NCBI GenBank assembly: GCA_035315345.1
Contig: DATFYA010000010.1
Span: 1 to 64,000, forward strand
Length of the DNA: 64,000 nucleotides
Origin: Candidatus Methylomirabilota bacterium
Lineage (GTDB): Bacteria; Methylomirabilota; Methylomirabilia; Rokubacteriales; CSP1-6
Direction of reading: 5' to 3'
Below the pieces are notes generated by a model, which saw nothing but the letters and a program-made list of their open reading frames with translations, ran no database searches and was not told the origin of the DNA. This document shows, piece after piece, positions 16,179 through 25,103 of this stretch; positions within the stretch are counted from its first letter, which is position 1; the number at the start of each line of letters is the position of its first letter. The position numbers and the translations under genes are program-made.

Positions 16179-17201
16179 TCAGGCGGTCGGGCGACCTTCG
16201 AGATGCCAGGTGCCCTCGTCGCGATTCCAGAGACGGAGCATGTGACGGCCCCCGCCCTGCCCCGGCACGGGGGTGTCCTTGAACGCGGTGCGGCTGTGGG
16301 CGAACTGGCGGTTGTGGAGGTACTGGAGCTGTCCCTTCTCGATCCGGAACTCGACCCAGCTGGCCGGGTCGTCGACGATCTCGCGGAGGGCGGAGAGGGC
16401 GGCCCGGCCCTCGTCGTCAAGCGGGTGGCCGGCCAGCCGATAGCCGTTGACGATGTAGTCCTCGTAGTAGCGCGCGGACAGCGTACCGCCGTACTCGAAC
16501 ACCGGCTGCCAGCTCACACGCGGGGCGTCGGGGGCGTGCTCGCCCTGGCGGTCCCACGGAAACGGCCGGTACAGGCGGGCGAGGAGATCCGGGCGCGTCC
16601 GCCGCAGGACGTTGTGTGCGGTGACCAGGCTCGCGAAGCGGCTCAACCCGCCTTCGAGCGCCGACTCCAGACAGAACAGCCCCACGAACGCGGGCGCCTT
16701 CCAGAGCCACCCGCCGTCGGTGTGGAAGGGCTGACCCAGGTTGGTGACGGAGCGGCGCACGCCGTAGCCGAGCGCCTGCCCGGTGTCGCGCACGTCGTAC
16801 ATGCGCGCGCCGGTGGCCTTCTGGGCGACGACCTGCCCGAGCATGGCCGCGAGCAGCCACCCGATGGCGCGGTTGTCCTCGGCGGCATAGCGCTCCACCG
16901 GAAAGCGGTCCACCACCGCGAGGCCGGTCTCGGTCTGCAGCTTCGTCCGCACCCGGGACATGAGGGCCGAGCACGCGCGGAGGGAGAAGTCGACCGGCGT
17001 GAGGCGCTCCAGCGGCCGGGGCGAGACGCGCAGCGTCGCCACCACCTGGTCCAGCTCGGCCACGCACGCCGGGGGCACCGGGATCAGCCAGCGATCGGGC
17101 GAGATGCGGTCGCGCGTCCAGGCCTTCTGGGGCTCGACGTCGTCCGTCGGGAGCCGGACCGCGATCTGCTCGCCGCTCACTCGATCGCCCTCCTCGATCA
17201 C
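16179..17201 (-). CDS. TauD/TfdA-family Fe(II)/2-oxoglutarate dioxygenase
   Basis: A 340-residue protein with the non-haem iron facial triad: H160-x-D162 in FHTDGGW and a distal histidine at about 302 in RQFAHSRTAF. Arginines that bind 2-oxoglutarate fall in RHMLRLWNRD (319-327). Family members hydroxylate taurine, 2,4-D, carnitine precursors or other small molecules using O2 and 2-oxoglutarate. The substrate here is unknown. A TauE/SafE-like remnant lies just downstream, which loosely suggests an organosulfur context. Confidence 0.85.
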   Translation of the reverse strand: MIEEGDRVSGEQIAVRLPTDDVEPQKAWTRDRISPDRWLIPVPPACVAELDQVVATLRVSPRPLERLTPVDFSLRACSALMSRVRTKLQTETGLAVVDRFPVERYAAEDNRAIGWLLAAMLGQVVAQKATGARMYDVRDTGQALGYGVRRSVTNLGQPFHTDGGWLWKAPAFVGLFCLESALEGGLSRFASLVTAHNVLRRTRPDLLARLYRPFPWDRQGEHAPDAPRVSWQPVFEYGGTLSARYYEDYIVNGYRLAGHPLDDEGRAALSALREIVDDPASWVEFRIEKGQLQYLHNRQFAHSRTAFKDTPVPGQGGGRHMLRLWNRDEGTWHLEGRPTA

Positions 17202-17237
17202 GTCAACTGCGCCGGCAGTATAGCACGCGCCGCATAC

Positions 17238-17255
17238 TGGACTGGTTTCAGTCCA
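17238..17255. repeat. Short hairpin between convergently ordered minus-strand genes
   Basis: TGGACTG-GTTT-CAGTCCA is a perfect 7-base inverted repeat with a 4-base loop. It sits between the Nudix gene stop (17323) and the dioxygenase start (17201). There is no U-rich tail on either strand, so terminator function is doubtful; it could be a weak terminator or regulator site. Confidence 0.35.
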
Positions 17256-17322
17256 ATCGCCTCGGCGACTGTCGGCTGTCGCTCCGGCGCGTCTCCGACG
17301 CGCTGGCGCGAGCCTGGACCGC

Positions 17323-18123
17323 CTAGTACCAGCGGGGGTCGCCGGGTAGCAGCGCCAGCGGCTTGCCGTCCACCTGCAGCACGCGCGGACGGATGGTGGG
17401 CACGGCGAGGCCGCGCAGGCCGTCGAGGACGTCGGCAGTGCGCGCGCCCGCCCGCTGCAGCAGCTCCAGGTTCTTGATGGTGGGCAGGCGCAGCGTGATC
17501 TCCTTCCGTCCGAGGGCCTCGAAGGCCTCCGCGGCGGTGAGCCACCGGGAGGCCACGATCTCGTGGCCGTCCACCTCGGGGGCCTGGTCGGGGGGCGCCT
17601 CGGTCGCGAAGAAGCGCGTGTCGAAGCGAAGCGGCTGCTCCTCCGGCGTGATCCAGTGGGCGAAGTACATGAGCCGGTCGGTGGCGAGCGTGAGCCCTTC
17701 GGCCCGCAGCATCGTGAAGAATGCCGGGTTCGACGACTGGCACGCGCGGCGATACGCCGCGAACCGCTCGTGGTTGTCCGGGCTTGGCCGCACGAACCCG
17801 CCGGCGGCGTCGTAGGCCAGCAGGATCCCCACCTCCTCGAAGGCTTCGCGAATCGCGCCCACCCAGTAGCCCAGGGCCTGGCGGGGCGTCAGGTCGCCCC
17901 CGAGCCGCGCGCTGGCCTCGGCGGCGGTGAGCCCGCGGCAGAAGCGCTCGACGTCGTCGGGAATGTCGTCGGCCTCCACCTTCCCACCCGCGAAGACGTA
18001 GTCGCCCGCCGCGAACTTGCTGCGCCCGTGGCGCTGCACCAGCAGGATCTCCGCGGGCCCCGCCGCGCGATCGCGCAGCAGCACGAGCGTGGCGGCGGCG
18101 GACGGAATCGCGGGTGGGCTCAT
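17323..18123 (-). CDS. NUDT19-like Nudix hydrolase
   Basis: A 266-residue Nudix protein. The Nudix box is split: FAGGKVEADD at about residues 45-54 and AIREAFEEVGILLAY at about 92-106, separated by about 40 residues instead of about 8. This arrangement is known from NUDT19-type CoA diphosphatases, which have a long insert in the box. The expected reaction is hydrolysis of CoA or acyl-CoA to phosphopantetheine and 3',5'-ADP, with a divalent metal held by the REAFEE glutamates. ATG 18123 is chosen because the domain starts immediately after it. Confidence 0.8.
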   Translation of the reverse strand: MSPPAIPSAAATLVLLRDRAAGPAEILLVQRHGRSKFAAGDYVFAGGKVEADDIPDDVERFCRGLTAAEASARLGGDLTPRQALGYWVGAIREAFEEVGILLAYDAAGGFVRPSPDNHERFAAYRRACQSSNPAFFTMLRAEGLTLATDRLMYFAHWITPEEQPLRFDTRFFATEAPPDQAPEVDGHEIVASRWLTAAEAFEALGRKEITLRLPTIKNLELLQRAGARTADVLDGLRGLAVPTIRPRVLQVDGKPLALLPGDPRWY

Positions 18124-18211
18124 GATGGGCGCGGGCCGTCTGCATTCTGACACGGCGCACGTCCGCACAAAACCCTTGTGAATTGCGGCCCCGGGATGGG
18201 ACACTCCGCTC

Positions 18212-18529
18212 GTGCACGACCCTCATCGGATCGCCGGCCCGCGCCCGCCGGAGCATCGCCGGCACACGCGCGTGGTGACGTCCTGGCCGGTGACCGTGCG
18301 GACCGGGGATCGGCTCCTGCGTCTGCAGACCCTCAACCTGAGCGCCCTCGGTGCCAAGGTATGCCTGCAGCATCCCCTGCCGTTCGGCCGGCTGGAGGTC
18401 GGCCAGCCGGCACTCCTGCGGCTCGAGCCACCGGACGGGCCGCCGGTCGAGGTGGAGGCCATCGTCTGGCGCACCGACGACGACGGCCCCGCCTTCTTCT
18501 TCATCGGCACCACGCCATCCGCCGCCTAG
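18212..18529 (+). CDS. PilZ domain protein
   Basis: A 105-residue single-domain protein starting at GTG. The c-di-GMP-binding signature is present: RRHTR at residues 16-20 (RxxxR) and NLSALGAKV at about 42-50 (D/NxSxxG). PilZ proteins bind cyclic di-GMP and alter motility, polysaccharide or pilus functions. No partner is adjacent, but a pilin operon lies about 30 kb away. It is separated from the RidA gene by 26 bases. Confidence 0.8.
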   Translation: MHDPHRIAGPRPPEHRRHTRVVTSWPVTVRTGDRLLRLQTLNLSALGAKVCLQHPLPFGRLEVGQPALLRLEPPDGPPVEVEAIVWRTDDDGPAFFFIGTTPSAA

Positions 18530-18555
18530 CCGCCCCTTCCAACGAGGAGACGCCC

Positions 18556-19083
18556 ATGGGCGCAGAAGCCAGGATCAAGGAGCTCGGCATCACCCTCCCC
18601 AGCCCGCCCAAGCCGATGGGCAATTACGTGCCGGGCGTGCGCGTCGGCAATCTGCTCTTCCTGTCCGGTCACGGGCCGATCCGCATCGAGGGCAACCCGA
18701 GCGCCCGCGGCAAGGTGGGGCGCGACCTGTCCACGGAGGACGCCTACAAGGTCGCGCGCGACGTGGGCTTGAACCTCCTGGGCTCGGCCCGCTCGATCCT
18801 GGGCAGCCTCGACCGGGTGAAGCGCGTGGTCAAGGTGCTGGGCATGGTGAACGCGGTCGAGAGCTTCGGGGAGCAGCCCAAGGTCATCAACGGCTTCTCC
18901 GACCTGATGGTGGAGGTCTTCGGGGAGAACGGCCGGCACGCCCGCTCGGCGGTCGGCATGGGCTCGCTGCCCGCGGGCATTCCGGTGGAGATCGAGATGA
19001 TCCTCGAGGTCGGCGGCGGCAGCGCACCGGCCCGCAGGCCGGCGCGGGCGAAGCCCGCCAAGAAGTCCCGCAAGCGCCGCTAG
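18556..19083 (+). CDS. RidA family protein
   Basis: A 175-residue protein. Residues 1-155 match the YjgF/YER057c/UK114 fold (VRVGNLLFLSGHGPIR; VLGMVNAVESFGEQPKVI; GENGRHARSAVGMGSLPAGI; PVEIEMILEV). The arginine of ARSAVG corresponds to the carboxylate-binding arginine of RidA enamine/imine deaminases. The last 20 residues form a Lys/Arg/Pro/Ala tail not present in classic RidA. Preceded by GAGGAGA. Confidence 0.85.
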   Translation: MGAEARIKELGITLPSPPKPMGNYVPGVRVGNLLFLSGHGPIRIEGNPSARGKVGRDLSTEDAYKVARDVGLNLLGSARSILGSLDRVKRVVKVLGMVNAVESFGEQPKVINGFSDLMVEVFGENGRHARSAVGMGSLPAGIPVEIEMILEVGGGSAPARRPARAKPAKKSRKRR

Positions 19084-19095
19084 AGAGCCGGCGCG

Positions 19096-19863
19096 CTAGG
19101 CGAACAGCGGCGGCAGCACCCGTAGCGCCTCCGCGATCCGCGGGCCGTACCAGGACAGCAGCTTGCCGTCCACGAGGTGGATCCGGCCGTCCCGCACCGC
19201 GGGCAGGTCGGGATACGGCGCGAAGTCGGCCTGGTGCACCCGTCGGAAGCGATAGGGCTCGTCGGGCAGCAGGATGACCTCGGCCCCCGCGGCCGCCACC
19301 GCGTCCAGCGTGACCTCGGGATAGCGCGTCTCCGCCTCCGCGAAGACGTTCTGGCCGCCCACCACCGCCAGCATGTCGTGGATGTAGGTGTCGCGGTTGA
19401 TCGTCATGTAGGGCCGACGCCAGATCGGGCAGAAGACGCGCCGGCACCGGCGCCCAGCCGCGGCGGCGCGCACCTCGTCGTAGCGCGCCCGGAGCGCCGC
19501 TTCCATCTCGTGGGCCCGCGGCCCCGCCTCCAGCAGCGCGCCCAGCTCGCCGATCAGGCGGATGCCGTCCGCCACCGTGCGCGGGTAGGTCACGTGAACC
19601 GGGATGCCCCACGCGCGCAGGGTCTCGACGTGCTCGCGGACGTTCTCCTCCACGTTGGCGATGACGAGGTCGGCGCCGAGATCACGGATCACGTCGAGGC
19701 GCGGGTTCTTCTCGCCTCCGACCCGGGTCTTGGTGGCCACCCCCTCGGGCGGCTCGGTGCAGTAGATGGTGCAGCCGACGACCCGGTCCCCCGCTCCGAT
19801 CGCGAACAGGATCTCGGTGATGCTCGGGATGAGCGAGACGACCCGGCGGGGCGCGGACGTCAG
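19096..19863 (-). CDS. BtuF-like helical-backbone metal receptor, CTG start
   Basis: A 255-residue substrate-binding-type domain. The conserved start RRVVSLIPSITEILFAIGAG and the following RVVGCTIYCTEPP match BtuF/FhuD-type receptors. Later segments are LGADLVIANVEENV, INRDTYIHDMLAVVGGQNVF and SWYGPRIAEAL. Unlike 41339-42229 it has no signal peptide, so it may be cytoplasmic. The first canonical start in frame (GTG 19740) would delete the first 41 residues including the first domain strand. CTG 19863 overlaps the TGA of the coiled-coil gene (CTGA) and is preferred. The ligand may be a corrinoid, but this is inference. Confidence 0.72.
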   Translation of the reverse strand: MTSAPRRVVSLIPSITEILFAIGAGDRVVGCTIYCTEPPEGVATKTRVGGEKNPRLDVIRDLGADLVIANVEENVREHVETLRAWGIPVHVTYPRTVADGIRLIGELGALLEAGPRAHEMEAALRARYDEVRAAAAGRRCRRVFCPIWRRPYMTINRDTYIHDMLAVVGGQNVFAEAETRYPEVTLDAVAAAGAEVILLPDEPYRFRRVHQADFAPYPDLPAVRDGRIHLVDGKLLSWYGPRIAEALRVLPPLFA

Positions 19864-20042
19864 AGCTTGGCGGCCTGCTCGGAAAGGCGCTCGACGAGCC
19901 CGATCAGCTCCTTCAGGTTCTCGCGCAGCGTCTCTTCCGCCTTGCGCGCCGTCTCGAGGTGACCGCCCTCGACCGCATCCTCGAAGGTGGTGACCGCGAC
20001 GCCGAACTCTCTCAGCAATCGACGCGTGCTGTCCTGCGGCAT
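19860..20042 (-). CDS. Small coiled-coil hypothetical protein
   Basis: A 60-residue acidic, helical protein with heptad-like spacing (LRENLKELIGLVERLSEQAAKL). No known motif. It is co-oriented and coupled by a four-base CTGA overlap to the BtuF-like gene, and its start is only 15 bases from the divergent dihydroorotate dehydrogenase family gene. Function unknown. Confidence 0.6.
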   Translation of the reverse strand: MPQDSTRRLLREFGVAVTTFEDAVEGGHLETARKAEETLRENLKELIGLVERLSEQAAKL

Positions 20043-20057
20043 GCTTCGTAGGATATC

Positions 20058-21065
20058 ATGGCGCGCAGTCACGACATGGTCGGCGCCCTCGATGGCCTGT
20101 ATCGTGCGCTCTACCGCTCCGTGCTGGCGCGGCTGCCCGAGCGTCTCTCGATCGCGATCGGCCAGTGGGGCCTGCGCCATCTGCCGCTGGATCATCTGGG
20201 TCTCTTCCGCAACGACGATCCGCGCCTGGCCATCACCCTGGGCGGAGTGCGGCTGCCGAACCCGCTCATCCTGTCGTCGATGTACTACGACGTGGCGATC
20301 CTCCGTCGCGCCATGGGGCTCGGCTGGGGGGCGGTCACCGCCAAGAGCATCACGCCGGGCCCGCGTCCCGGCCATCCCGAGCCCAACCTCGTGCGCATCC
20401 AGACCGCGGAAGGGCCCGGACTGATCAATTGCAACGGGTTCAAGAATCCCGGGCTCGAGGCGTATCGCGCGGCACTGGCCGGGCTGTCGCACCGGGTGCC
20501 GCTGATCGTGGCCGCGGCGGGGGAATCCGCGGAGGACTACGTGCGCGTGGTGGAGGGGCTGCAGGAGTTCGGCGACCTCGTGGAGCTGAACATCTCCTCG
20601 CCCAACACGAAGCTGGTCTACGGCTGGTCCACCCGGCCTCACGAGCTGAAGGAGGTCTTCCGGGCCGTGCGGGCCGCCACCGTGAAGCCGCTGATCGTGA
20701 AGATCTCGCCCGACTTCCGGGAGACCAACGAGACGATCACGATCCCGGCCGCGCTGGATGCCGGCATCACGATCGTGAACTACGGCAACACCCGCCGCGT
20801 CGAGGAGCCGCGCCTCTCCCAGCGAACGGGCGGACTCTCGGGGCCGGCGCTGTTCGAGGTGACGCGGGAGAACGTGCGCCGGGTGCGCGAGCGCTTCGGC
20901 GCGCGCCTGGAGCTGATCGCTACCGGCGGGATCGACAGCCCCGAGAAGGCCCGCGCCGCGCTCGAGGCCGGAGCCACCGCGTGCGGCATCTTCACCGGAT
21001 TCATCACGCGAGGCCCGCTGCTCGTGCGCCGGATCCTCGACGCCCTCGCCGCGGGACCACGATAG
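20058..21065 (+). CDS. Dihydroorotate dehydrogenase family protein
   Basis: A 335-residue flavoprotein of the DHOD-like TIM-barrel class. Visible motifs: LGGVRLPNPLILSS, GWGAVTAKSITPGPRPGHPEP, LINCNGFKNPGLEAY, VELNISSPNTKL (substrate loop with Asn/Ser), PLIVKISPDF and the FMN phosphate segment ELIATGGIDSPEKARAALEAGA. It could be PyrD (dihydroorotate to orotate) or a paralogue on another dihydro-substrate. No other pyrimidine gene is near, so I leave the symbol out. Confidence 0.82.
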   Translation: MARSHDMVGALDGLYRALYRSVLARLPERLSIAIGQWGLRHLPLDHLGLFRNDDPRLAITLGGVRLPNPLILSSMYYDVAILRRAMGLGWGAVTAKSITPGPRPGHPEPNLVRIQTAEGPGLINCNGFKNPGLEAYRAALAGLSHRVPLIVAAAGESAEDYVRVVEGLQEFGDLVELNISSPNTKLVYGWSTRPHELKEVFRAVRAATVKPLIVKISPDFRETNETITIPAALDAGITIVNYGNTRRVEEPRLSQRTGGLSGPALFEVTRENVRRVRERFGARLELIATGGIDSPEKARAALEAGATACGIFTGFITRGPLLVRRILDALAAGPR

Positions 21066-21125
21066 ACCGCTGATCCTGGCCGACCACGCCCTCCGACCGG
21101 GAGGAAGCTGGCGAAGGCTAGCGCC

Positions 21126-21833
21126 TCACGTCTCGCCCCCGCGGGAGAGCGCGCCGCGCTGGGCGAGGCTGATGAAGCGCTCCCGTCCGATGATGACGTG
21201 GTCGTGGATGCGCAGGTCGAGCAGCTCGGAGCAGTCGACGAGCTGCCGGGTCAGCCGCAGGTCCTCCCGGCTCGGGGTCGGATCGCCGCTCGGGTGGTTG
21301 TGCAGCAGGATGAGGGAGGCGGCCGATTCCAGGATGGCCGGCTTGAAGACCTCCCGCGGGTGCACCAGGCTGGCCGAGAGCGTGCCCTCGGAGATGACCA
21401 CATCGCGCAGCAGGCCGTTCTGGGCGTCGAGCAGGGCGACGCGGAACACCTCCTTCTTGAGGTCCTCCATCAGCGGTCCGTAGCGCGCGAAGACCTGCTC
21501 CGGGCTGCCCAGCACGACGCGTCCGTGTCCGTTGCGCGACCGCAGCCGGCGCGTGATCTCGAAGAGCGCGGCCAGACGCACCGCCTTCACCGGCCCCACC
21601 CCGCGGATGGCGCCGAGCTCCGCGACGCCGCGGCCGGCGAGCCCGGACAGCGATCCGTAGCGCGTCAGCAGGTCGCGGGCCATGTCCATGGCGCTTCGCC
21701 CGGCCAGCCCGCTGCCCAGCTGGATGGCCAGCAGCTCCGCGTCGGCCAGCGATTCGGCGCCCTTGTGGTAGAGCCGCTCGCGAGGTCGATCCTCGGCCGG
21801 CCACTGCCCGATCCCGCCCGCCGACGATGTCAT
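21126..21833 (-). CDS. radC: RadC family JAB-domain protein
   Basis: A 235-residue protein. An N-terminal helix-hairpin-helix region (LAGRGVAELGAIRGVGPVKAVRL) is followed by the RadC/JAMM metallo-domain with the HNHPSGDPTPSRED zinc motif (H178, H180, D191) and a conserved glutamate upstream (VISEGTLSASLVHPREVFK). Despite the historical name DNA repair protein, the role of RadC is unsettled. The length is close to the usual 225. Confidence 0.92.
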   Translation of the reverse strand: MTSSAGGIGQWPAEDRPRERLYHKGAESLADAELLAIQLGSGLAGRSAMDMARDLLTRYGSLSGLAGRGVAELGAIRGVGPVKAVRLAALFEITRRLRSRNGHGRVVLGSPEQVFARYGPLMEDLKKEVFRVALLDAQNGLLRDVVISEGTLSASLVHPREVFKPAILESAASLILLHNHPSGDPTPSREDLRLTRQLVDCSELLDLRIHDHVIIGRERFISLAQRGALSRGGET

Positions 21834-21865
21834 GCGCCTCGGGTAGCACGCGCGCGCGGACGCGG

Positions 21866-22303
21866 TCAACGCGTCGGATCCGATACGGGCTCCTCGATAC
21901 GGATCTCGCGCGGCTCGTCCCCGAGGCCGCTCAGGTGCACGTGGATGGTGCGCGCGGGGAGCAGCGGGAGCAGCTTGTCGGCCCACTCGATCACGGTCAC
22001 CCCGTCGCCGTGCAGCATCTCCTCGAGCCCCAGGTCGACCAGCTCGGTCAGGCTGCCGGTGCGATAGGCATCGAGATGGTACACGGGCAGGCGGCCGCGA
22101 TAGTGGTTGACCAGCACGAACGTCGGGCTCGTCACGGCGCCGGTGACGCCGAGCCCGCGCGCGAGACCCTGCAGGAAGCACGTCTTCCCCGCCCCCAGCT
22201 CGCCGGTGCACGCCACCACCGAGCCGGCCACGAGACGCGCGCCCAGCCGCTCGCCGATGGCCTGGGTCTCCTCGGGGCTGCGCGAGACGAGGGTCTGGCT
22301 CAT
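21866..22303 (-). CDS. tsaE: tRNA threonylcarbamoyladenosine synthesis ATPase TsaE
   Basis: A 145-residue P-loop protein. Walker A GELGAGKT is at 34-41, the SPTF switch at 59-62 and the HLDAYR motif at 76-81, with VIEWADKL as the Walker B-like segment. TsaE drives the TsaB/TsaD complex that makes t6A37 in ANN-decoding tRNAs. It is coupled by ATGA to the NAD(P)H-hydrate repair gene, a common bacterial neighbourhood. Confidence 0.95.
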   Translation of the reverse strand: MSQTLVSRSPEETQAIGERLGARLVAGSVVACTGELGAGKTCFLQGLARGLGVTGAVTSPTFVLVNHYRGRLPVYHLDAYRTGSLTELVDLGLEEMLHGDGVTVIEWADKLLPLLPARTIHVHLSGLGDEPREIRIEEPVSDPTR

Positions 22304-23856
22304 CGCGCCCCCGTGAGCGCGCGGAGGGCTGCGGGCAGGCTCTCGATCAGGTCGCTCGCGATCATCGCGTACTCGCCGCGATCGCGCGCGGCCACGTCAC
22401 CGGCCAGCCCGTGGAGATAGCAGCCGCCCCGCAGCGCCGCCACCGCGTCGACGTCGCGCGCCAGCAGCGCGCCCACGATCCCGGTGAGCACGTCACCCGA
22501 GCCGCCCTTGGCCATGCCCGGGTTGCCGGTGGGATTGATGGCCACGTGGCCGTCCGGCCCGGCGATCACGGTGTCGGCCCCCTTCAGCGCGAGCGCGACC
22601 CGATGCTCGCGCGCGAAGATGCGCGCGACCTCGATCCGATCGGCCTGCACCCGGTCGATGCCGACCCCCAGCATGCGCGCCATCTCGCCGGGATGCGGCG
22701 TGAGCGCCCGCGGGCCGGCCGCGTGCCGGAGCAGATCCAGGTGGCCGGCCAGCGCGCTCAGCGCGTCGGCGTCCACCACCATGGGGCGATCCAGCTCGCG
22801 GATCAGCGTGCGGGCCAGCTCCTGCGTCTCGGGATCGAGCGAGAGCCCGGGCCCGAGGGCGACGGCGTCCATGCCCCGCGCCAGCTCGAGCAGGCGATCG
22901 CGCGCCGCGTGAGCGAGGCTCCGCGCCGGCGTCTCGGGGAGCGCCTCGGTCATGTACTCGGGCGCTTGCGTCGCGATGATCGGCTGCTGCGAGCCGGGCG
23001 CCGCGATGGTGCACAGGCCGACGCCGGCGCGCAGCGCTGCGCGGCCGGCGAGCACCGCGGCGCCCGTCTTGCCGAGCGAGCCGGCCACCACGAGGAGTCG
23101 GCCGAAGCGGCCCTTGTGCGCGTCGGCCGGCCGCGGCGGGAAGAGCGGGCGCGCGTCGGCGGCCTCGAGGCGCCACGTGGTGATCCCGCGCCGCACGTCG
23201 TCGGCCGGCACGCCGATGTCCACGATCTCGACGGGGCCGGCGTACGCGGCGGCGGGGTACAGCAGCAGGCTCCGCTTCAGGCCCGCGAAGGTGACGGTGC
23301 GGGTCGCCCTCACCGTCGCGCCGGACACGGCCCCGTCGTCTCCCCCGAGGCCCGAGGGCAGATCGAGCGAAATGATCGGGGCGCCCGCCTGCCCCGCCCG
23401 ATCGATGGCCTCGATGGCCGCGGCCACGGGGCCGCGCGCCGGCCCGGTGCCGCCGGTGCCCAGCAGCGCGTCCACCACGACCACGGCGCCATCGAGGGCG
23501 CGCGCGAGGGCCTCGACATCGGCCTCGGTCGCGATCTGCTCGGTGCGGCCGCGCCATCGTGCGAGCGCGGCGGCCGCGTCGCCGCGCACGTCGGCGCGCC
23601 GGCCCACCAGGAGCACGCGAACCTTCGCGCCCCGCGTCTGGAGCCTCCGCGCCACCACGAAGCCGTCGCCGCCGTTGTTGCCCTTGCCGCACACCGCGAC
23701 GATGGACTTCCCGCGGATCGGCGCGTGCCATCTCGCGATGAGGTCGGCGGCGCCGGAGCCGGCGGCCTCCATGAGCCGCGGCCCCGGGATGCCCAGGTCG
23801 CGAATGGCCCGCGCGTCCAGCGCGCGCATCTCGGCGGCGGTGAAGACGGGCAGCAC
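22300..23856 (-). CDS. nnr: Bifunctional NAD(P)HX epimerase/dehydratase
   Basis: A 518-residue two-domain enzyme starting at GTG 23856. Residues 1-215 are the YjeF_N epimerase domain (FTAAEMRALDARAIRDLGI; VCGKGNNGGDGFVVARRL). Residues 225-515 are the ribokinase-like ADP-dependent dehydratase domain (GRLLVVAGSLGKTGAAVLAG; LTPHPGEMARMLG; GNPGMAKGGSGDVLTGIVGA). It repairs damaged hydrated NADH and NADPH. The length fits the fused bacterial form. It ends in the start codon of tsaE. Confidence 0.94.
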   Translation of the reverse strand: MLPVFTAAEMRALDARAIRDLGIPGPRLMEAAGSGAADLIARWHAPIRGKSIVAVCGKGNNGGDGFVVARRLQTRGAKVRVLLVGRRADVRGDAAAALARWRGRTEQIATEADVEALARALDGAVVVVDALLGTGGTGPARGPVAAAIEAIDRAGQAGAPIISLDLPSGLGGDDGAVSGATVRATRTVTFAGLKRSLLLYPAAAYAGPVEIVDIGVPADDVRRGITTWRLEAADARPLFPPRPADAHKGRFGRLLVVAGSLGKTGAAVLAGRAALRAGVGLCTIAAPGSQQPIIATQAPEYMTEALPETPARSLAHAARDRLLELARGMDAVALGPGLSLDPETQELARTLIRELDRPMVVDADALSALAGHLDLLRHAAGPRALTPHPGEMARMLGVGIDRVQADRIEVARIFAREHRVALALKGADTVIAGPDGHVAINPTGNPGMAKGGSGDVLTGIVGALLARDVDAVAALRGGCYLHGLAGDVAARDRGEYAMIASDLIESLPAALRALTGAR

Positions 23857-24077
23857 GGCGTCAGCGGGCCGGCCGGCGGCGGATCGGACACGGGACCGGA
23901 GCGAACACGCCAAACCGTAGCCCGGAAGCCGCGTCGACGCAACTTCGGGGCGGCGATCGGGCCAGGGGGCGTAGGACCTTGGTCCCATTGGCGCGATGGC
24001 GGGCACGCGTCACTCTTGGCCGGGGTGGCCGATACTCCGCGATCGCCCACGACACGAGTCGAGGAGGAGCCCGGGCC

Positions 24078-25103
24078 GTGCGCACGCCGATGATCTCGCT
24101 CAACGCAGCGACCGGACTGATCGAGGCAATCAGCCGGGCACGGGGGGATCCGGACCAGATCCTCCACGCGGTCGGGCTGGACCGGTCGACCGTGTGCGAC
24201 CCGGAGGGATTCCTTCCCTGCGCCGACTTCTCCCGTCTCCTCCAGGAAGCGGCCCGGCGGACGGGCGACGACGCCTTTGGCCTGCACTTCGGCGAGCAGT
24301 TCCAGCCCAAGAGCATCGGCCCGCTGATCTACGTGGTGCTGAATTCGCCGACGATGGCGGTCGCGTTCGACAACGCGGTGCGCTACCTGAAGGTTCACAA
24401 CGAGGGCGCGCGGGTGACCTTCACCTACGACGACACCAGCGGGTATCTTCGCCAGTCGCTCCTGGGGGCAGTGGCCGACGAGGTGCGCCAGCAGAGCGAG
24501 TACAGCGTGGTGGTGGCGCTGAACACCCTGCGCCTCATGGCGGGAAGCCGCTGGTGCCCGCGCGAGGTGCAGTTCGCCCATCGGGCGCCCGCGTACACCG
24601 CCGAGCACGTGCGCATCTTCGGCGCGCCGCTCTTCTTCGGGAGCGAGACCAACACCCTGGTCATCGACCGGGCGTTCATCGACCGGCAGGTGCCGGCCGC
24701 CGACGAGCGGCTCTACCCGATCCTCCGCCGTTACCTCGACCGCGTGGTCAAGGAGATGCCGCGCGAGGACCGCACGCTCTCGTCGATCCGCCAGGTCATC
24801 GGCGATTCGATCCGCGAGGGAGATCCGAAGCTCGACGACGTGGCTCGGAGGGTCACGATGAGCACCCGCACGCTGCAGCGGCGCCTGAAGGAGCACGGCG
24901 TGGACTTCAAGGGGCTCGTGGACGACACCCGCCGGCGCTTCTCGCTCGACTACCTCGCGGATCCGGCGCACACGCCGGCCGAGATCGCCTACCTGCTGGG
25001 CTACTCCGAGGTGAGCGCGTTCAACCGCGCCTTCAAGCGGTGGACGGGCACGACGCCGTCGACCTACCGGCGGCGGGCGCCGAGCCTGAGCCCGGCCGGC
25101 TAG
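24078..25103 (+). CDS. AraC-family transcriptional regulator (Arabinose_bd type)
   Basis: A 341-residue regulator starting at GTG after GAGGAGGAG. Residues 10-200 fit the OruR/ArgR-like N-terminal ligand domain (PF12625-type: DPDQILHAVGLDRS, FGLHFGEQFQPKSIGPLIYVV). Residues 235-330 form the double helix-turn-helix AraC domain (DDVARRVTMSTRTLQRRLKE; EIAYLLGYSEVSAFNRAFKR). It probably senses a fatty-acid, amino-acid or hydrocarbon-derived ligand. The target genes are not clear; both neighbours face it or diverge from it. Confidence 0.88.
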   Translation: MRTPMISLNAATGLIEAISRARGDPDQILHAVGLDRSTVCDPEGFLPCADFSRLLQEAARRTGDDAFGLHFGEQFQPKSIGPLIYVVLNSPTMAVAFDNAVRYLKVHNEGARVTFTYDDTSGYLRQSLLGAVADEVRQQSEYSVVVALNTLRLMAGSRWCPREVQFAHRAPAYTAEHVRIFGAPLFFGSETNTLVIDRAFIDRQVPAADERLYPILRRYLDRVVKEMPREDRTLSSIRQVIGDSIREGDPKLDDVARRVTMSTRTLQRRLKEHGVDFKGLVDDTRRRFSLDYLADPAHTPAEIAYLLGYSEVSAFNRAFKRWTGTTPSTYRRRAPSLSPAG

